A stretch of DNA of 64,000 nucleotides from Gammaproteobacteria bacterium (GCA_030426545.1 JAUHYL010000004.1:1-64000), one strand, 5' to 3'; counted from the first letter of the stretch, positions 1-11,437 are shown. Numbers and translations are program-made. The notes: a model not told the origin generated them from the sequence alone.

Positions 1-47
1 GGCGCACTGTTATTGCTCATGGCCCGACGCCCCACGCGGGTAGCAAG

Positions 48-572
48 CTAGTCTCCGGCACCGAATCCCTCGCACCCTTCGTCCTCGCCTTTTTGTCGCA
101 ACTCCTCGATGTAGGCGCGCTGCTCTGACTCGGAGACTGATTTACCCTCGTCATCAGTGATGAAGTAGTAAGTAGGCCGACCGCCCACAATGTGCAATTC
201 GGTGAACTTGCGATACTCGGCCTCCAGCTTTGCACACGCAGTATCCAGTGCCTTGTCCTGCCTGGCGCGCGCCGTTTTTTCTGCCTCGGCCTGTTCGCGC
301 TCTTCCTGGCGACGAATCGACTGACTCTTTTTCAGTTCTGCTTCACTTTGCGCCACGGCCTTTTCCTGTTCACTGAGTAGCTCGGAGGGCTGGTAAGCCT
401 CCCTGACCTCTACTTCCTCAGCGTGGGATGCGGTGCGCTTGTCGCGCGGCCTGTCGCCAAAGTGCACGTTGCCGTCCTCGTCCACCCACTTGTAGATCTG
501 GGCCGAGCTGCAGGGCACGTACAATCCTGTCAGCAGTAGAGTCGCAGCAATAAGTGTTGGCAGTCGAGTCAT
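48..572 (-). CDS. DUF4124-domain secreted protein
   Basis: A 174-residue protein of unknown function. Residues 1-24 form a signal peptide ending SSA, so export to the periplasm is likely. Residues 25-60 carry the DUF4124 signature (IYKWVDEDGNVHFGDRP). Residues 65-115 are a charged, Glu/Lys/Arg-rich coiled coil. Two cysteines, near residues 112 and 167, lie in the C-terminal half. DUF4124 proteins are common in gammaproteobacterial envelopes and have no settled role. The gene is last in a leftward run that begins upstream with purB. I see nothing recognisable in bases 1-47 beyond its stop codon. Confidence 0.85.
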   Translation of the reverse strand: MTRLPTLIAATLLLTGLYVPCSSAQIYKWVDEDGNVHFGDRPRDKRTASHAEEVEVREAYQPSELLSEQEKAVAQSEAELKKSQSIRRQEEREQAEAEKTARARQDKALDTACAKLEAEYRKFTELHIVGGRPTYYFITDDEGKSVSESEQRAYIEELRQKGEDEGCEGFGAGD

Positions 573-657
573 GGATACGTCCCAAACCTGTTATTCATCC
601 AGCTAGTTTAGCATCCGGCGCAGAATCGACAGCGAGGGCGCCCCTTGCGGCGCGCCA

Positions 658-1146
658 CTAAATACTCAGCGTGCGCAGCTCCGGATCCTTGCTGCTGAAG
701 CGCCATAGTTCCTCGAACAAATCGAGGTGCCGCTGTGTGGAGGCTCTGGAATCGGCCTCGTAGAACGCCTGCGTATCCGAATCGCCAGGCCTGTATAGCA
801 CCCCGTTGCGATCTCTGATCACGATGGTTTCCCCATTCCAGTCCGGGTGCTCGTCAAGTCGCTGCAGTTGCACGGCGCTGGGTAGCCTGCGCGCCAGTTC
901 CAGCAGTCGGTGACCACGGCTCACCAGTGGGCGCACATCGCTGATCAGAATGCGCACCTGTGTTTGCCGGCTGGCGCGGGCAATGGCGCTCAACGTTTCC
1001 TGTAGTGCCTCGTTGTCGAACACGCGATGGTCCAGCGCAGGACTCAAGATCGCGACATAGCGAGTGGCGTCCTGGCACAGTTTGATCACGTAGTCGTCAA
1101 AGGGGCTCGGGTACTCCACCCCGGTTACAAAAGACTCACTCGACAT
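658..1146 (-). CDS. Conserved hypothetical protein (DUF7931-like)
   Basis: A 162-residue cytoplasmic protein with no signal peptide or membrane segment. The text from residue 30 (YVAILSPALDHRVFDNEAL) through VRILISDVRPLVSRGHRLLELARRLP resembles the phospholipase-D-like fold that often sits at the C terminus of GNAT acetyltransferases in pseudomonads. Here it stands alone, with no acetyltransferase domain. I see no HKD catalytic motif, so phosphodiesterase activity is doubtful. Its start lies inside the 3' end of roxA (11-bp overlap), which indicates translational coupling. Family assignment is from memory and moderately sure; function is unknown. Confidence 0.7.
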   Translation of the reverse strand: MSSESFVTGVEYPSPFDDYVIKLCQDATRYVAILSPALDHRVFDNEALQETLSAIARASRQTQVRILISDVRPLVSRGHRLLELARRLPSAVQLQRLDEHPDWNGETIVIRDRNGVLYRPGDSDTQAFYEADSRASTQRHLDLFEELWRFSSKDPELRTLSI

Positions 1147-2269
1147 TCACACACCCCGTCTCTAACAGGAAATGGAGCAAACCCGGACCATGCGCAGATT
1201 CGCACAGTGCGGTATACGCCGTTTCATCCAGCCTGCGCACTTCGCAGAGTTCCTTTACATAGGGTAGTTCAGTGCTGCCCAGCGGCATACTTTGTCCGTT
1301 GGCAAAAACGGTGTAGCCATCGCTGTCTTCCTGCCAGGCCAGTTTGGACGCAGTGTCCAGGTGCAGCATTGGGCTACTCGTATCATGCCCGCCGGATGCG
1401 CTTTCGTTCAGCTCAGTTGGTTCGGGCGCGTAGCGTGGTTCAGTGACCAGTTCACCGAACCAGCGCCCCGCGTTCAGCTGGCTGGCAAGCGCATCGCTGA
1501 GGGACTGAACGGCACGTTGCCTGTCTTCCACAGAGATTTCACCATCTGCGCGGGTCGGCTCACGGCCGATATCAGTGAAGAATCGTTCCTGCGGAAAAGA
1601 AGCCAGGCACTCATCGACCCAGCGCGACAGCATGTCATTGGTGCGCGGGGCTCGAAATCCGATGGAGTATGTGATGCTCTGGCCCTGTGCGATCCCCCAG
1701 TGAGCGATACCGGGCGGGATATACAGCAGGTCACCCGTGCGCAGCAGGTACTCTGCGCTGCACTGAAAGTCAGCCAGTATGCGCAGTTGAGGGTGTGGCA
1801 GTAGCTCAGAGTGTTCGTCACAGGCCTGTCCGATGCGCCACAGCTTCTCGCCCTCGCCCTGCAGCAGGAAAACGTCGTAGTTATCGTAATGTGGCCCGAC
1901 ACTGCTGCCATCCGTGCCATAGCTAAGCATCACGTCGTCAACCCGCCATTGCGGTATGAAATCCACCAGTTCACGCAGCGCTGCGACGTCATCGACGTAA
2001 TGATCCACCGCCTGGACCAGAAGGCTCCACGCACCTGTTCGCTGCAATTGCGCTTCCGAGAAGGGCCCGTGATGCACCTGCCAGTCACCGCGATGGCACT
2101 CTACAATGCGTGACTCTACCTCTTCTTCCAGCGCCAGGCCGGCGAGCTCATCGGCAGTCAGGGGCGGCTGGAAGTGGGAGAGGGCGGCTGGCAGGAACAG
2201 CGGCCGCTGCTGCCAGAATTGTGCGAGAAAGTCCGCCTTGTCGAGATCCTGCAGCGCACCGGCGAACAT
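1136..2269 (-). CDS. roxA: Ribosomal oxygenase, 50S L16 arginine hydroxylase
   Basis: A 377-residue JmjC-type cupin dioxygenase of the YcfD/RoxA family, which hydroxylates an arginine of ribosomal protein L16 using Fe(II), O2 and 2-oxoglutarate. The metal triad is visible: His127 and Asp129 in GPHYDNYDVF, and His190 in IPPGIAHWG. The C-terminal ~130 residues match the dimerisation and winged-helix part of the family, and the length equals that of E. coli YcfD (about 373). It lies 6 bp after purB on the same strand and overlaps the next gene, so all three are probably co-transcribed. Confidence 0.9.
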   Translation of the reverse strand: MFAGALQDLDKADFLAQFWQQRPLFLPAALSHFQPPLTADELAGLALEEEVESRIVECHRGDWQVHHGPFSEAQLQRTGAWSLLVQAVDHYVDDVAALRELVDFIPQWRVDDVMLSYGTDGSSVGPHYDNYDVFLLQGEGEKLWRIGQACDEHSELLPHPQLRILADFQCSAEYLLRTGDLLYIPPGIAHWGIAQGQSITYSIGFRAPRTNDMLSRWVDECLASFPQERFFTDIGREPTRADGEISVEDRQRAVQSLSDALASQLNAGRWFGELVTEPRYAPEPTELNESASGGHDTSSPMLHLDTASKLAWQEDSDGYTVFANGQSMPLGSTELPYVKELCEVRRLDETAYTALCESAHGPGLLHFLLETGCVNVE

Positions 2270-2275
2270 CGCGCG

Positions 2276-3661
<1,386 letters not shown>

Positions 3662-3733
3662 TCAGGGCGCCAAAAGACTGTTCTTCCAGGGTGCGCCGAT
3701 GGTTCAACAGGGTGATGCCCAGGGGAGTGCAGT

Positions 3734-4378
3734 TTACACCACGCCTAAATCACGCGACAGGTTTTGAGAGGTCTCCAGCAGCTTGCGTCGCTGTAGCAAC
3801 AGCTTCCAGCGTCGTCCGCCCAGCTGGCGCCACAGAAAAGCGGCGCGAATACCCGCCAGCAGTAATGCACGGATAATGTCGGCATTCTGTGTGTTTTGCA
3901 GGTGCTGGGCGGAGCCAGTCACCTTGATACGAAACTTCAGGTGGCTGAGCGTATCCTGGTAGATGCCCGAGATGCTGTGGCACAGCTCCTGCGCGTGACT
4001 GGCGAAATGTTCAGCGCGAAAGCTTGTATGCTCAAGGCGCGAACGAACCACCGCCATCATCTCCGGGTTGGAAGAAAAGCGCCTTTCCAGGTAAAGCAGG
4101 CCAAATACATAGCGCACCATTTCCTGGTTTTCGTTGCTTTGCTTGTTTGCCAGCAGGCTGCTGAGGTTGTGCAAACCGAGCTTTACTCCCTGAACGCCAC
4201 CGTAGATGGCGTCGACGGCCTCTGCATCAAATTCAAACAGGCTGTGAATAGAAGGCTCCAGAAACTCCAGCGGATAGCTGCCTGTTTTTGACACCTGGTC
4301 GACCAGGCGCGCGGCCTGCGTCACGCCCGCCAGTGCAATCACCTGCTGTTGTAGTGGGGATAAAACCCGTTCGCTCAC
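3734..4378 (-). CDS. hflD: High-frequency lysogenization protein HflD homologue
   Basis: A 214-residue HflD-family protein (E. coli HflD is 213). In E. coli it is a membrane-associated helical protein that binds phage lambda CII; its cellular role is unclear. The N terminus ([25 protein letters not shown]) and the stretch [34 protein letters not shown] are characteristic. Its ATG overlaps the mnmA stop codon by 4 bases, so the two are translationally coupled, as in many gammaproteobacteria. Confidence 0.93.
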   Translation of the reverse strand: MSERVLSPLQQQVIALAGVTQAARLVDQVSKTGSYPLEFLEPSIHSLFEFDAEAVDAIYGGVQGVKLGLHNLSSLLANKQSNENQEMVRYVFGLLYLERRFSSNPEMMAVVRSRLEHTSFRAEHFASHAQELCHSISGIYQDTLSHLKFRIKVTGSAQHLQNTQNADIIRALLLAGIRAAFLWRQLGGRRWKLLLQRRKLLETSQNLSRDLGVV

Positions 4379-5475
4379 GCTGCCTCCGCCTGTTCAATAA
4401 TGCCACCACCAAGACACAGGTTGTCGCGATAAAAACCGACTGATTGTCCCGGTGTCACCGCCCGCTGCGGCGATGAAAAACGCGCTGTGTATCCGCCGTC
4501 GTCACACGGCTGTAAAACGCAGGCCTGATCCGCCTGACGATAACGCACCTTGGCGTTGCAATGGAGTGGCAGGGCAGGCGGTTCGCCTGCGACCCAATAC
4601 AATTCACCCGTGCTCAGGCTACGCTTCAGCAATGCAGGATGATCATTCCCCTGGGCTACGACCAGTACGTTGTCCTGCAACTGCTTGTCCACAACATACC
4701 ACGGCGCTTCAGCGTGGCCCGCGAGACCACCGATACCCAGACCCTGGCGCTGGCCTATGGTGTGATACATCAGACCCTGGTGACGACCCAGTGTTTCCCC
4801 GTCGAGGCTGACGATGTCGCCTGGCTGAGCCGGCAGGTATTCCTGCAGGAAGTCCCGGAAGCGCCGCTCGCCAATAAAGCAGATGCCTGTGGAATCCTTC
4901 TTTTTCGCCGTTACAAAGCCCTGTGACTGTGCGATATCTCGCACCGTTGATTTTGTCAATTCGCCGACGGGGAACAGGCTACGTTGCAGTTCCTCGTGGC
5001 CCACGGCGTGCAGGAAATAACTCTGATCCTTATTGCCGTCCAGGCCCTTCAACAAGGTTGCCTTGCCGTTTTCCTCGCCGCGGCGCACATAATGACCGGT
5101 CGCGATCATGTCCGCGCCGAGCATCAGCGCGTACTCCAGAAATGCCTTGAACTTGATTTCGCGGTTACACAGGATGTCGGGGTTTGGCGTGCGACCGGCG
5201 CGATACTCCTCCAGGAAGTGCTCAAAAACATTGTCCCAGTACTCGGCGGCAAAATTGGCGCTGTGCAACCTGATGCCGAGTCGATCGGCGACCGCCTGGG
5301 CGTCCGCCAGATCCTGCCGCGCGGTGCAGTATTCGGTGCCGTCGTCTTCCTCCCAGTTCTTCATGAACAGGCCTGCTACCTGATACCCCTGTTCGAGCAA
5401 CAGGTGGGCCGCCACAGACGAATCAACGCCTCCGGACATGCCAACGATCACTTTGGTAGAGGGAATGTCGCTCAT
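4375..5475 (-). CDS. mnmA: tRNA-uridine 2-sulfurtransferase MnmA
   Basis: MnmA, 366 residues, adenylates and thiolates U34 of Lys, Glu and Gln tRNAs to form the s2U part of mnm5s2U. The ATP-pyrophosphatase PP-loop SGGVDSS is at residues 14-20. The catalytic cysteines are Cys103 (ILCNREIKF) and Cys199 ([10 protein letters not shown]), which exchange the persulfide sulfur received from the Tus relay. The C-terminal beta-barrel ([10 protein letters not shown] onward) is complete. It is followed directly by hflD with overlapping stop and start. Confidence 0.97.
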   Translation of the reverse strand: MSDIPSTKVIVGMSGGVDSSVAAHLLLEQGYQVAGLFMKNWEEDDGTEYCTARQDLADAQAVADRLGIRLHSANFAAEYWDNVFEHFLEEYRAGRTPNPDILCNREIKFKAFLEYALMLGADMIATGHYVRRGEENGKATLLKGLDGNKDQSYFLHAVGHEELQRSLFPVGELTKSTVRDIAQSQGFVTAKKKDSTGICFIGERRFRDFLQEYLPAQPGDIVSLDGETLGRHQGLMYHTIGQRQGLGIGGLAGHAEAPWYVVDKQLQDNVLVVAQGNDHPALLKRSLSTGELYWVAGEPPALPLHCNAKVRYRQADQACVLQPCDDGGYTARFSSPQRAVTPGQSVGFYRDNLCLGGGIIEQAEAA

Positions 5476-5502
5476 GAATGCTGGATTGGGCTCAGTCTGC
5501 TT

Positions 5503-5964
5503 TCAGGGTTCGTCTCTGGGCTCGAAGACAACGTCCAGGGGAAAACACTCCCCGCGCCGATGGCGTTCCACGCAGGCAAGTACCAGCGGGCTGCGCATTC
5601 TAGCAGACATGGCGCGCAAGCTGGCGTAGTCCAGCCAGTGTACCGCATGAATATCCGGATCAATGCTCGCCCCCGGCAGCTGTTGAAGAGGCTGGGCAAG
5701 AAATGCGGTACGGCAGTAGATCTCGTCGGTGTCGGGCGGGTTGTACAGCGCCACGCCAAGGGTTGCTATCAGTTCTACTTCCCAGCCTGTCTCCTCGCGT
5801 GTTTCGCGTAAAGCAGCCTCAAACAATGTTTCATTGGCCTCTACGTGACCTGCCGGTTGGTTGAAGACCATCTCCCCGCTGCGCTTGTCGCGCTCTTCGA
5901 CCATGAGAAATTGACCGTCTTTTTCGACGACACAGGCCACGGTGAGATGGCTGGGCTGGCGCAT
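5503..5964 (-). CDS. nudJ: NUDIX phosphatase NudJ-type
   Basis: A 153-residue Nudix hydrolase. The Nudix box GX5EX7REUXEEXGU is intact at residues 39-61 (GHVEANE...RETREETGW). Position between rluE and mnmA, length, and the N terminus LTVACVVEKDGQFLMVEE fit NudJ, which hydrolyses nucleoside di- and triphosphates and hydroxymethylpyrimidine (thiamine) pyrophosphate. It starts 3 bp after rluE ends and lies 27 bp before mnmA on the same strand, so it belongs to the same run. The exact substrate cannot be read from sequence. Confidence 0.87.
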   Translation of the reverse strand: MRQPSHLTVACVVEKDGQFLMVEERDKRSGEMVFNQPAGHVEANETLFEAALRETREETGWEVELIATLGVALYNPPDTDEIYCRTAFLAQPLQQLPGASIDPDIHAVHWLDYASLRAMSARMRSPLVLACVERHRRGECFPLDVVFEPRDEP

Positions 5965-5967
5965 CGT

Positions 5968-6561
5968 TCAATCGCTCCTTTTTCGCGCCCGCTCGCGGGC
6001 GGCAGCGGGTAAATGTACGCTAACAGTGCGTGATTCGCCGGGCTGCAATGTACCCAGGCTCCAGTCTCCCACTGAGCGGCGTATCAGCCGCAGCGTGGGA
6101 CAGCCGATGGCGGCCGTCATGCGCCTGACCTGGCGATTGCGCCCCTCGCGAATAGACAGTTCCAGCCAGGTGTCAGGAACGCTCAGTCGGGTCCGCACGG
6201 GCGGCTCTCGCTGCCAGAGGCCCTGCAGTTCAGCGCTGGGCAGCAGCCGCACCTTTGCCGGCCGGGTGCGCCCGTCTTTCAGATCGACGCCCTCGCGCAG
6301 GGCCTCCAGATCGGCATCGGACGGGCAGCCCTCGACTTGCACCAGGTAGGTTTTCCAGACTTTGTGGCGCGGATTGGCGATTCGCTGTTGCAACTGGCCA
6401 TCGTCGGTAAGCAGTATCAGGCCCTCCGAGTCGAAATCCAGGCGACCGGCGGCTCGGAAGCCCGGTGCCGAAATACAGTCCGCGAGGGTGCGCCTGCCGT
6501 CACGATCGGTGAACTGGCTCAGCACCTGAAAGGGTTTGTTCAACAGAATCAAACTAGCCAT
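5968..6561 (-). CDS. rluE: 23S rRNA pseudouridine synthase E
   Basis: A 197-residue RsuA/RluB/E/F-type pseudouridine synthase that modifies a single uridine of 23S rRNA (U2457 in E. coli). It has no S4 domain, as expected for RluE: the chain begins directly with the catalytic domain (SLILLNKPFQVLSQFTDRDGRRTLADC). The catalytic aspartate is Asp42 in GRLDFDSEGL, and the family motif IREGRNRQVRRMTAAIG is at about 136-151. It is the first gene of the leftward operon rluE-nudJ-mnmA-hflD and is divergent from icd. Confidence 0.93.
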   Translation of the reverse strand: MASLILLNKPFQVLSQFTDRDGRRTLADCISAPGFRAAGRLDFDSEGLILLTDDGQLQQRIANPRHKVWKTYLVQVEGCPSDADLEALREGVDLKDGRTRPAKVRLLPSAELQGLWQREPPVRTRLSVPDTWLELSIREGRNRQVRRMTAAIGCPTLRLIRRSVGDWSLGTLQPGESRTVSVHLPAAARERARKRSD

Positions 6562-6702
6562 GAAAATCTCTTCACGGGGGTAGAAAAACGCCGCCCCAGG
6601 CGAGGTTTGCCGCCCAAGCCATGCTACAATACGCGCCGCTTCTCCGCGGGGCGCTTACCCGGCTCTCCCCGCATCAAGAATCTATTAGAAACGGAGTAAA
6701 CT
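6562..6702. promoter_or_regulatory. Divergent promoter region rluE / icd
   Basis: This 141-bp gap separates two head-to-head genes, so it must hold promoters for both. A TACAAT hexamer at 6625-6630 could be a -10 for icd, but I do not see a well-spaced -35. The icd start is preceded by GGAG about 6 bases upstream of its ATG. No operator-like dyad stands out. Confidence 0.35.
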
Positions 6703-7956
6703 ATGGGCTACAAGCATATTCAGGTGCCTTCCCAGGGTGACAAAATCACCGTCAACGAAGATAACAGCCTGAACGTACCGGACAATCCTATCATCCCTTA
6801 CATCGAGGGAGATGGCATCGGCGTCGATATCACGCCGGTCATGATCGATGTGGTGGATGCCGCTGTCGAGAAGGCTTTCGGTGGCAGTAAAAAGATCTCC
6901 TGGATGGAGATTTACACCGGCGAAAAAGCCGCAGAACTTTACGACGGGGACTGGTTTCCCGAGGAAACGCTGGATGCGATCAAAGAGTATTCAGTCGGCA
7001 TCAAGGGTCCGCTGACCACACCTGTAGGCGGTGGCTTCCGCTCGCTGAACGTGGCGCTGCGCCAGGAAATGGATCTGTACACCTGCCTGCGCCCGGTGCG
7101 TTGGTTCGAGGGCGTGCCCTCACCGGTGCGCAACCCCGGTGACTGCAACATGGTCATTTTCAGGGAAAACTCCGAAGACATTTACGCCGGTATCGAATAC
7201 CAGGCGGGTACGGAAGAAGCGCAGAAAGTGGTCGATTTCATCATCAACGAGATGGGTGCGACCAAGATCAGATTCCCGCAGAACGTCGGTATCGGCATCA
7301 AGCCGGTGTCGGAAGAGGGCACCAAGCGCCTGGTTCGCAAGGCTATTCAGTACGCTATCGACCAGAATCTGCCTTCCGTCACACTGGTGCACAAGGGCAA
7401 TATCATGAAGTTCACCGAGGGCGCATTCCGCGACTGGGGCTATGAGCTTGCCAAGGAAGAGTTTGGTGGCCAGGAAATTGATGGCGGACCCTGGGTAGGC
7501 ATTAAAAACCCCAACAACGGTGAGGAAATCGTCGTCAAGGATGTGATCGCAGATGCAATGCTGCAACAGATCCTCACCCGGCCCAAGGAGTACAGCGTGG
7601 TTGCCACGCTCAACCTGAACGGCGACTACCTGTCAGACGCGCTGGCCGCCCAGGTGGGTGGTATCGGCATCGCTCCCGGTGCCAACCTGTCCGACACGGT
7701 CGCCCTGTTCGAGGCCACACACGGCACGGCGCCCAAGTACGCCGGTCAGGACAAAGTGAACCCCGGCTCATTGATACTCTCTGCTGAGATGATGCTCCGG
7801 CATATGGGCTGGAACGAAGCGGCCGACCTCATCATCAACGGTATGAACGGCGCTATCCAGGCGGGTACCGTGACCTACGACTTCGAGCGACTGATGGATG
7901 ACGCAACGCTGCTCAGTTGTTCAGAATTTGGTCAGGCAATCATCAAGTCGATGTAG
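6703..7956 (+). CDS. icd: Isocitrate dehydrogenase (NADP+)
   Basis: Dimeric NADP-type isocitrate dehydrogenase, 417 residues (E. coli Icd has 416). It converts isocitrate to 2-oxoglutarate and CO2 in the TCA cycle. The substrate-binding segment around Ser114 ([20 protein letters not shown]) is intact; in E. coli the equivalent Ser113 is phosphorylated by AceK. The metal and nucleotide-binding segment [23 protein letters not shown] and [20 protein letters not shown] near the C terminus are also present. Transcription ends at a clear intrinsic terminator 25 bp downstream. Confidence 0.98.
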   Translation: MGYKHIQVPSQGDKITVNEDNSLNVPDNPIIPYIEGDGIGVDITPVMIDVVDAAVEKAFGGSKKISWMEIYTGEKAAELYDGDWFPEETLDAIKEYSVGIKGPLTTPVGGGFRSLNVALRQEMDLYTCLRPVRWFEGVPSPVRNPGDCNMVIFRENSEDIYAGIEYQAGTEEAQKVVDFIINEMGATKIRFPQNVGIGIKPVSEEGTKRLVRKAIQYAIDQNLPSVTLVHKGNIMKFTEGAFRDWGYELAKEEFGGQEIDGGPWVGIKNPNNGEEIVVKDVIADAMLQQILTRPKEYSVVATLNLNGDYLSDALAAQVGGIGIAPGANLSDTVALFEATHGTAPKYAGQDKVNPGSLILSAEMMLRHMGWNEAADLIINGMNGAIQAGTVTYDFERLMDDATLLSCSEFGQAIIKSM

Positions 7957-7978
7957 TCGTACTGTCTAGCAGTCGTTG

Positions 7979-8008
7979 AATGGGCCCGAAACGGGCCCAT
8001 TTTTATTT
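7979..8008 (+). terminator. Intrinsic terminator of icd
   Basis: A perfect GC-rich stem, ATGGGCCCG (arm ending at 7988), AAA loop (7989-7991), CGGGCCCAT, is followed by TTTTTATTT (8000-8008). It lies just after the icd stop and is the clearest rho-independent terminator in the window. Confidence 0.9.
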
Positions 8009-8109
8009 CCACCAGGCACGTCCAGTAAATGGCACCCCCCCGGAAGCCAAATAATTCACACACTCCGAGACCAATAATCACAACCTTGCACCAGTAAGCG
8101 GCAAAGAAT

Positions 8110-8182
8110 GGCCTGACGGCGCAGGGCGCACACGGTGAGTATCCTGGCCTCCCGAGCCGCGTGAGCCCTGCGCCCTCAGGCC
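8110..8182. repeat. Long imperfect inverted repeat
   Basis: The 18-base arm at 8110-8127 (GGCCTGACGGCGCAGGGC) is the reverse complement of 8165-8182 except for one position, with 37 bases between the arms. No T-run follows, so it is not a simple terminator. It could fold as a structured RNA, act as a protein-binding or extragenic palindromic element, or be the remnant of a mobile palindrome. Confidence 0.75.
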
Positions 8183-8268
8183 CTAAAACGCCAATCCCGC
8201 AGCCTGTCACAAACCGCGAGGCTACCCGACAGGAAAACGCCCTACAGCAATGCTCCCCAGCCACCAAA

Positions 8269-8297
8269 CTTTTACCCGTGAGCAAAACTCGTATAAT
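8269..8297 (+). promoter_or_regulatory. Putative clpS promoter
   Basis: A perfect TATAAT lies at 8292-8297. A weak -35 (CTTTTA, 8269-8274) sits 17 bases upstream. Transcription would start near 8304 and leave an untranslated leader of roughly 88 bases before the clpS ATG. The -10 is certain as a match; its use is inferred. Confidence 0.5.
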
Positions 8298-8391
8298 GAT
8301 TCGAACAGGCAATGTTGCGGACCATGACAACCACACCGACAAAATCAGGAAAGCGTGCGTGGAACTGATCCATCACAATACGATTTGGCGT

Positions 8392-8721
8392 ATGAGTAAA
8401 GAAGAGGAGGGCGACGATTCCTCCGGGAATCTTGCGCTCGAAGAGCAGAAGCCTGAACTTAAACGCCCGCCGTTGTTCAAAGTGGTGTTGATCAACGATG
8501 ATTACACCCCCATGGAGTTCGTCGTCGAGGTTCTGCAGGTCTTCTTCCGCATGAACCGGGAACAGGCGACTCATGTTATGTTGACAGTTCACACTCAGGG
8601 CAAGGGTGTGTGCGGCATCTACACCAGGGATATCGCCGAGACAAAGGCGGCCCAGGTGAATCAGTACGCAAGGGAGAATGAACATCCCCTGTTGTGCGAA
8701 ATCGAAGCGTCGGAGGGTTAA
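8392..8721 (+). CDS. clpS: ClpS adaptor for N-degron substrates
   Basis: ClpS, 109 residues, binds N-terminal Leu, Phe, Tyr or Trp of substrate proteins and hands them to ClpAP. The recognition pocket is recognisable: Asn-Asp in [14 protein letters not shown] and the His in the [16 protein letters not shown] helix. The ATG at 8392 (MSKEEEGDD) is chosen because family members begin with a short disordered tail before the [14 protein letters not shown] core; longer in-frame starts add a segment unlike ClpS. clpA follows 20 bp downstream. The neighbouring bpt and aat genes create the degrons that ClpS reads. Confidence 0.95.
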   Translation: MSKEEEGDDSSGNLALEEQKPELKRPPLFKVVLINDDYTPMEFVVEVLQVFFRMNREQATHVMLTVHTQGKGVCGIYTRDIAETKAAQVNQYARENEHPLLCEIEASEG

Positions 8722-8741
8722 CGCCCCGGGGAGCGGTAGCA

Positions 8742-11024
8742 ATGTTAAGCAAAGACCTGGAACAGACTCTGAACGACGCCTTTCGCGGCGCCAGGGCGAA
8801 ACGGCACGAGTTTATGACCGTTGAGCACCTGTTGCTCGCCCTGTTGGACAACAACGACGCCATACGCGTACTCAAGGCCTGCGGTGCCGATATCGGCAAC
8901 CTGCGCGGCGACCTTGTGGAATTCGTCGACGCCACCACGCCCCTGATCCCGGAGGACGAAGACGAGCGCGAGACACAGCCCACCCTGGGCTTTCAGCGCG
9001 TGTTGCAGCGCGCCGTCTTTCACGTGCAGTCCTCCGGCAAAAGCGAAGTCTCTGGCGCCAACGTGTTGGTGGCAATCTTCAGCGAACAGGAGAGCCAGGC
9101 GGTGTTCTTCCTGAAAACACAGAGCATCAGCCGCCTCGACGTCGTCAACTTCATGACCCACGGAATTTCCAAGGTCGGCAATGAGGGAGAGCCTGCCGAG
9201 CCCGGGCAAAGCAACGCCGAAGAAGGCGTCCCGGAGGAGGCTGAAGCCAACCCGCTGGACAGCTACGCCACCAATCTGAACCTGGAGGCCGAGGCGGGTA
9301 ATATCGACCCGCTGATCGGGCGCATGGATGAGGTGGAGCGCGTGGCGCAAATTCTGGCCCGCCGGCGCAAGAACAACCCGCTGCTGGTCGGCGAATCCGG
9401 CGTTGGCAAGACCGCTATCGTAGAGGGCCTGGCCAAAAAGATCGTCGATGGCGATGTGCCTGAAGTGCTGGCAGACAGCGTGGTTTACTCGCTGGATCTT
9501 GGCTCCCTGCTGGCGGGCACCAAATACCGTGGCGACTTCGAAAAGCGCCTGAAAAGCCTGCTCGCCGAGTTGAAAACGCGCGAGGGGGCCATTCTCTTTA
9601 TCGACGAAGTGCATACCATTATCGGCGCAGGCGCAGCGTCAGGCGGCGTGATGGACGCCAGCAACCTGCTCAAGCCGCTGCTCAGTTCCGGCAAGTTGCG
9701 CTGCATCGGCTCTACGACGTTTCACGAGTACCGGGGCATATTCGACAAGGACAAGGCCCTGAGCCGCCGCTTCCAGAAGATTGACGTGCTTGAGCCCAGC
9801 GCCGACGACGCCTACAAGATTCTCAAGGGTCTGAAATCGCGCTTTGAAGAACATCATGGCCTGCGCTATACCAACCCGGCCCTGCGCGTGGCTACCGACC
9901 TGTCGGCGCGCTACATTACCGATCGTTTCCTGCCAGACAAGGCGATCGATGTGATTGACGAGGCGGGCGCCTACCAGCAATTGCAGGCACCTTCCAAGCG
10001 CAAGAAGGTCATCGGCGTCAGCGACATTGAAGCCATCGTGGCCAAAATTGCCCGTATTCCGCCAAAAACCGTCAGCACAGACGACAAGGAAACCCTGGCC
10101 AGCCTGGAGAAGAATCTGCGCATGGTGGTGTTTGGGCAGGACGATGCCATTGGCAGCCTTGCCACCTCCATCAAGCTGGCGCGCGCAGGGCTGCGAGAGG
10201 GCGACAAGCCCATTGGCTCGTTTCTGCTTGCCGGCCCCACCGGCGTGGGCAAAACCGAGGTTACACGTCAGCTCGCGATGCAACTGGGCCTTGAACTGAT
10301 CCGGTTCGATATGTCGGAGTACATGGAGCGGCATACGGTGTCCCGCCTGATCGGTGCTCCGCCGGGATACATTGGGTTTGACCAGGGTGGCCTGCTGACC
10401 GACGCCGTGACCAAACACCCGCACGCGGTCGTATTGCTGGACGAGATCGAAAAAGCGCATCCCGAGGTGTTCAATCTGCTGCTGCAGGTGATGGACCATG
10501 GCACGTTGACAGACAACAACGGTCGTAAAGCGGATTTCCGCAACGTCATACTGGTAATGACCACCAACGCGGGCGCCGAGAGTATCAGCCGTCGCTCGAT
10601 AGGTTTCACCGAGCAGGACCACAGTACCGATGGCATGGAAGCGATCAACAAGATGTTCACGCCGGAGTTTCGCAACCGGCTGGACAGCGTAGTGCAGTTT
10701 CAGCCACTCGGAGAAGACGTAATCCTCACCGTGGTAGACAAGTTCCTCACCGAGTTGCAAAGTCAGCTGGACGAGAAGCGCGTCATGCTCACTGTCGACG
10801 AGGATGCCCGGTTGTGGCTGGTGGAAAAGGGCTACGACATCCACATGGGCGCAAGGCCCATGGAGCGTGTTATCCAGGAGCACATCAAGAAGCCGTTAGC
10901 GGAGCTGGTACTGTTTGGCTCGCTGGCTCAATCCGGCGGCACAGCGCTGGTCAGCCTGAACAAGGCCGAAGATAAGCTTGAGGTATCGGTGGAGGAAAAG
11001 GAGCGGGAGCTGGAGGAGAGCTGA
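8742..11024 (+). CDS. clpA: ATP-dependent Clp protease ATP-binding subunit ClpA
   Basis: ClpA, 760 residues (E. coli 758), the AAA+ unfoldase that feeds ClpP. The Clp N domain, where ClpS docks, covers about 1-145, followed by an acidic linker. The first AAA+ module has Walker A GESGVGKT at 217-224, the second GPTGVGKT near 498-505. The ClpP-docking loop reads IGF within RRSIGFTEQ near 618-624, where E. coli has IGL. The start at 8742 ([10 protein letters not shown]) matches the family and lies 20 bp after clpS. clpP is not in the window. Confidence 0.97.
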   Translation: MLSKDLEQTLNDAFRGARAKRHEFMTVEHLLLALLDNNDAIRVLKACGADIGNLRGDLVEFVDATTPLIPEDEDERETQPTLGFQRVLQRAVFHVQSSGKSEVSGANVLVAIFSEQESQAVFFLKTQSISRLDVVNFMTHGISKVGNEGEPAEPGQSNAEEGVPEEAEANPLDSYATNLNLEAEAGNIDPLIGRMDEVERVAQILARRRKNNPLLVGESGVGKTAIVEGLAKKIVDGDVPEVLADSVVYSLDLGSLLAGTKYRGDFEKRLKSLLAELKTREGAILFIDEVHTIIGAGAASGGVMDASNLLKPLLSSGKLRCIGSTTFHEYRGIFDKDKALSRRFQKIDVLEPSADDAYKILKGLKSRFEEHHGLRYTNPALRVATDLSARYITDRFLPDKAIDVIDEAGAYQQLQAPSKRKKVIGVSDIEAIVAKIARIPPKTVSTDDKETLASLEKNLRMVVFGQDDAIGSLATSIKLARAGLREGDKPIGSFLLAGPTGVGKTEVTRQLAMQLGLELIRFDMSEYMERHTVSRLIGAPPGYIGFDQGGLLTDAVTKHPHAVVLLDEIEKAHPEVFNLLLQVMDHGTLTDNNGRKADFRNVILVMTTNAGAESISRRSIGFTEQDHSTDGMEAINKMFTPEFRNRLDSVVQFQPLGEDVILTVVDKFLTELQSQLDEKRVMLTVDEDARLWLVEKGYDIHMGARPMERVIQEHIKKPLAELVLFGSLAQSGGTALVSLNKAEDKLEVSVEEKERELEES

Positions 11025-11031
11025 GCCTGAC

Positions 11032-11250
11032 TCAGCGCTCGCGATAGGTAATGCGACCCTTGGTCAGATCATAGGGCGTTAGTTCAACGCGCACCTTGTC
11101 GCCGGTGAGAATGCGGATGTAATTCTTGCGCATTTTTCCGGAAATGTGTGCGGTAACCACGTGACCGTTGTCGAGCTGCACACGAAACGTGGTGTTCGGA
11201 AGGGTATCGATTACCTCGCCTTCCATTTCTATTTGATCTTCTTTTGCCAT
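11032..11250 (-). CDS. infA: Translation initiation factor IF-1
   Basis: IF-1, 72 residues, a single OB-fold protein that occupies the ribosomal A site during initiation. The sequence [20 protein letters not shown] through [16 protein letters not shown] is nearly that of other proteobacteria. The ATG at 11250 gives the standard length; an upstream in-frame start would add 15 residues foreign to the family. It is convergent with clpA, with only 7 bp between the two stops, where GCTGAG/CTCAGC (around 11020-11036) could form a short stem. Confidence 0.97.
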   Translation of the reverse strand: MAKEDQIEMEGEVIDTLPNTTFRVQLDNGHVVTAHISGKMRKNYIRILTGDKVRVELTPYDLTKGRITYRER

Positions 11251-11437
11251 CCGGCAGCGATCCTCGCTGTATAAAGAGGCGGCATTTTGCCTCATTCCGG
11301 TGCGGAGTGCCAGAGCAAACTTGGCGCACCATTACCTGCAGTTACGCGCCAGTAATAAACATGGAAGCGTGCATTAGCGGGGAGGGTCTGAGCGGTCTGG
11401 CGGTAGCGGGTAAACGAAATTCTACTGCGTCGGCAGC

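Larger units (their letters stand above)
8009..8391. other. Non-coding stretch between icd and clpS
   Basis: No convincing gene lies here on either strand. In Pseudomonas, from memory, a cold-shock-like cspD gene sits between icd and clpS; no RNP1/RNP2-type cold-shock protein can be read here. The stretch contains a long inverted repeat (8110-8182) and, close to clpS, a consensus -10 hexamer (8292-8297). Confidence 0.6.

Noticed and set aside
11020-11036. Bidirectional terminator between clpA and infA
   Set aside because: GCTGAG/CTCAGC can form a 6-bp stem over the two stop codons, but no T-run is present on either side.
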